A stretch of 64,000 nucleotides of DNA. It comes from Rapana venosa (Eukaryota; Mollusca; Gastropoda; Neogastropoda; Muricidae). Location of the stretch: positions 46,872,258-46,936,257 of the forward strand of contig CM054155.1 of the NCBI GenBank assembly GCA_028751875.1, written 5' to 3'. Shown here piece after piece: positions 63,855 to 64,000 of the stretch. The notes beneath the pieces are model-generated. The model worked only from the letters and a program-made list of their open reading frames with translations. It was not told where the DNA came from and did no database searches. Made by a program: the position numbers and the translations under genes. The stretch's first letter is position 1; every line of letters begins with the position of its first letter.

Positions 63855-64000
63855 TTTAATTTTCTTATTATGTTCCAGGATTATGGAATAAACACTCGTG
63901 TGCTTTTTGTTTTTGAATACCTCCAGTCCCGTGTGGATATGATGTTTGAATAAATTTTTGTGCATGCCGTTCCAACCTGCACAAGATGGCCAAACGCTTT
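63855..64000 (-). repeat. SINE family C fragment, cut by window end (copy 2)
   Basis: Duplicate of 47515-47658, with a few substitutions (TTCTTATTATGTTCCAGGAT against TTTCATATTATTTCCAGGAT). Confidence 0.8.

Larger units (their letters stand above)
51099..64000. repeat. Large duplication, copy 2 (to window end)
   Basis: Begins at CATACGCTTACTGCCCC and runs to the last base with offset 16341-16344 relative to 34755-47658. It repeats every SINE, LINE and low-complexity feature of copy 1. The right end is not seen. Confidence 0.97.

Overview
The window looks like a eukaryotic chromosome segment, most probably from a marine mollusc and likely a gastropod (inference). The reasons are split exons with GT/AG junctions, two six-cysteine peritrophin-A (CBM14) chitin-binding domains, several non-LTR retrotransposon clades, very dense tRNA- and 5S-derived SINEs, and abundant microsatellites. 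Nothing bacterial or viral was recognised.

One gene can be pieced together on the + strand. Exons at 4405-4472, 8647-8815, 11021-11132, 13401-13718, 16349-17086 and 25943-26004 have matching intron phases (2, 0, 1, 1, 1). They encode a domain I could not assign, a Thr-rich linker, CBM14 domain 1, CBM14 domain 2, and a basic then polar tail. It is probably a secreted or extracellular chitin-binding matrix protein. The N-terminus lies upstream, or at a doubtful exon at 3444-3594. In the fifth exon the frame is broken between two A-runs, 44 bases in all, and opens again in the same frame. A second, separate promoter is suggested at 29819-29867 (CCAAT box plus a fused ETS/CRE site), followed by a first exon ending at 30053. 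Downstream lies a duplicated exon-like unit (32213-32332 and 34422-34547).

The rest is mostly repeats. I name the families locally. A is a SINE whose head fuses the 5' half of a tRNA to the 3' half of 5S rRNA, with a TTTACC-type tail. B and C are tRNA-headed SINEs that share a conserved central segment (GATGAGAC..AAACCGAGGT, Nin-DC-like). G is a further tRNA-headed SINE. D/E is an unclassified 0.1-0.6 kb repeat. LINE pieces include a CR1/L2-like family with an (ATT)n end (1308-2443, 14915-15230, 43341-44175), an I-clade-like family with RNase H (4816-5698, 26720-28795), an RTE-like C-terminus (15969-16334), a LINE with a CTTGA-type tail (22033-22215, 27757-28480), and another RT plus RNase H element (44181-46335). 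Nesting with target-site duplications shows that A and LINE 3' tips inserted into older B, A, C and E copies.

From about 34755 the window holds a 16.34-kb unit (34755-51098), and its first 12.9 kb recurs almost identically from 51099 to the window end. The unit includes a poly-C/CT microsatellite field, about 3.7 kb of strikingly G-poor sequence, and LINE copies riddled with small indels. It is either a recent tandem duplication or an assembly duplication built from noisy reads. The window cannot decide which.
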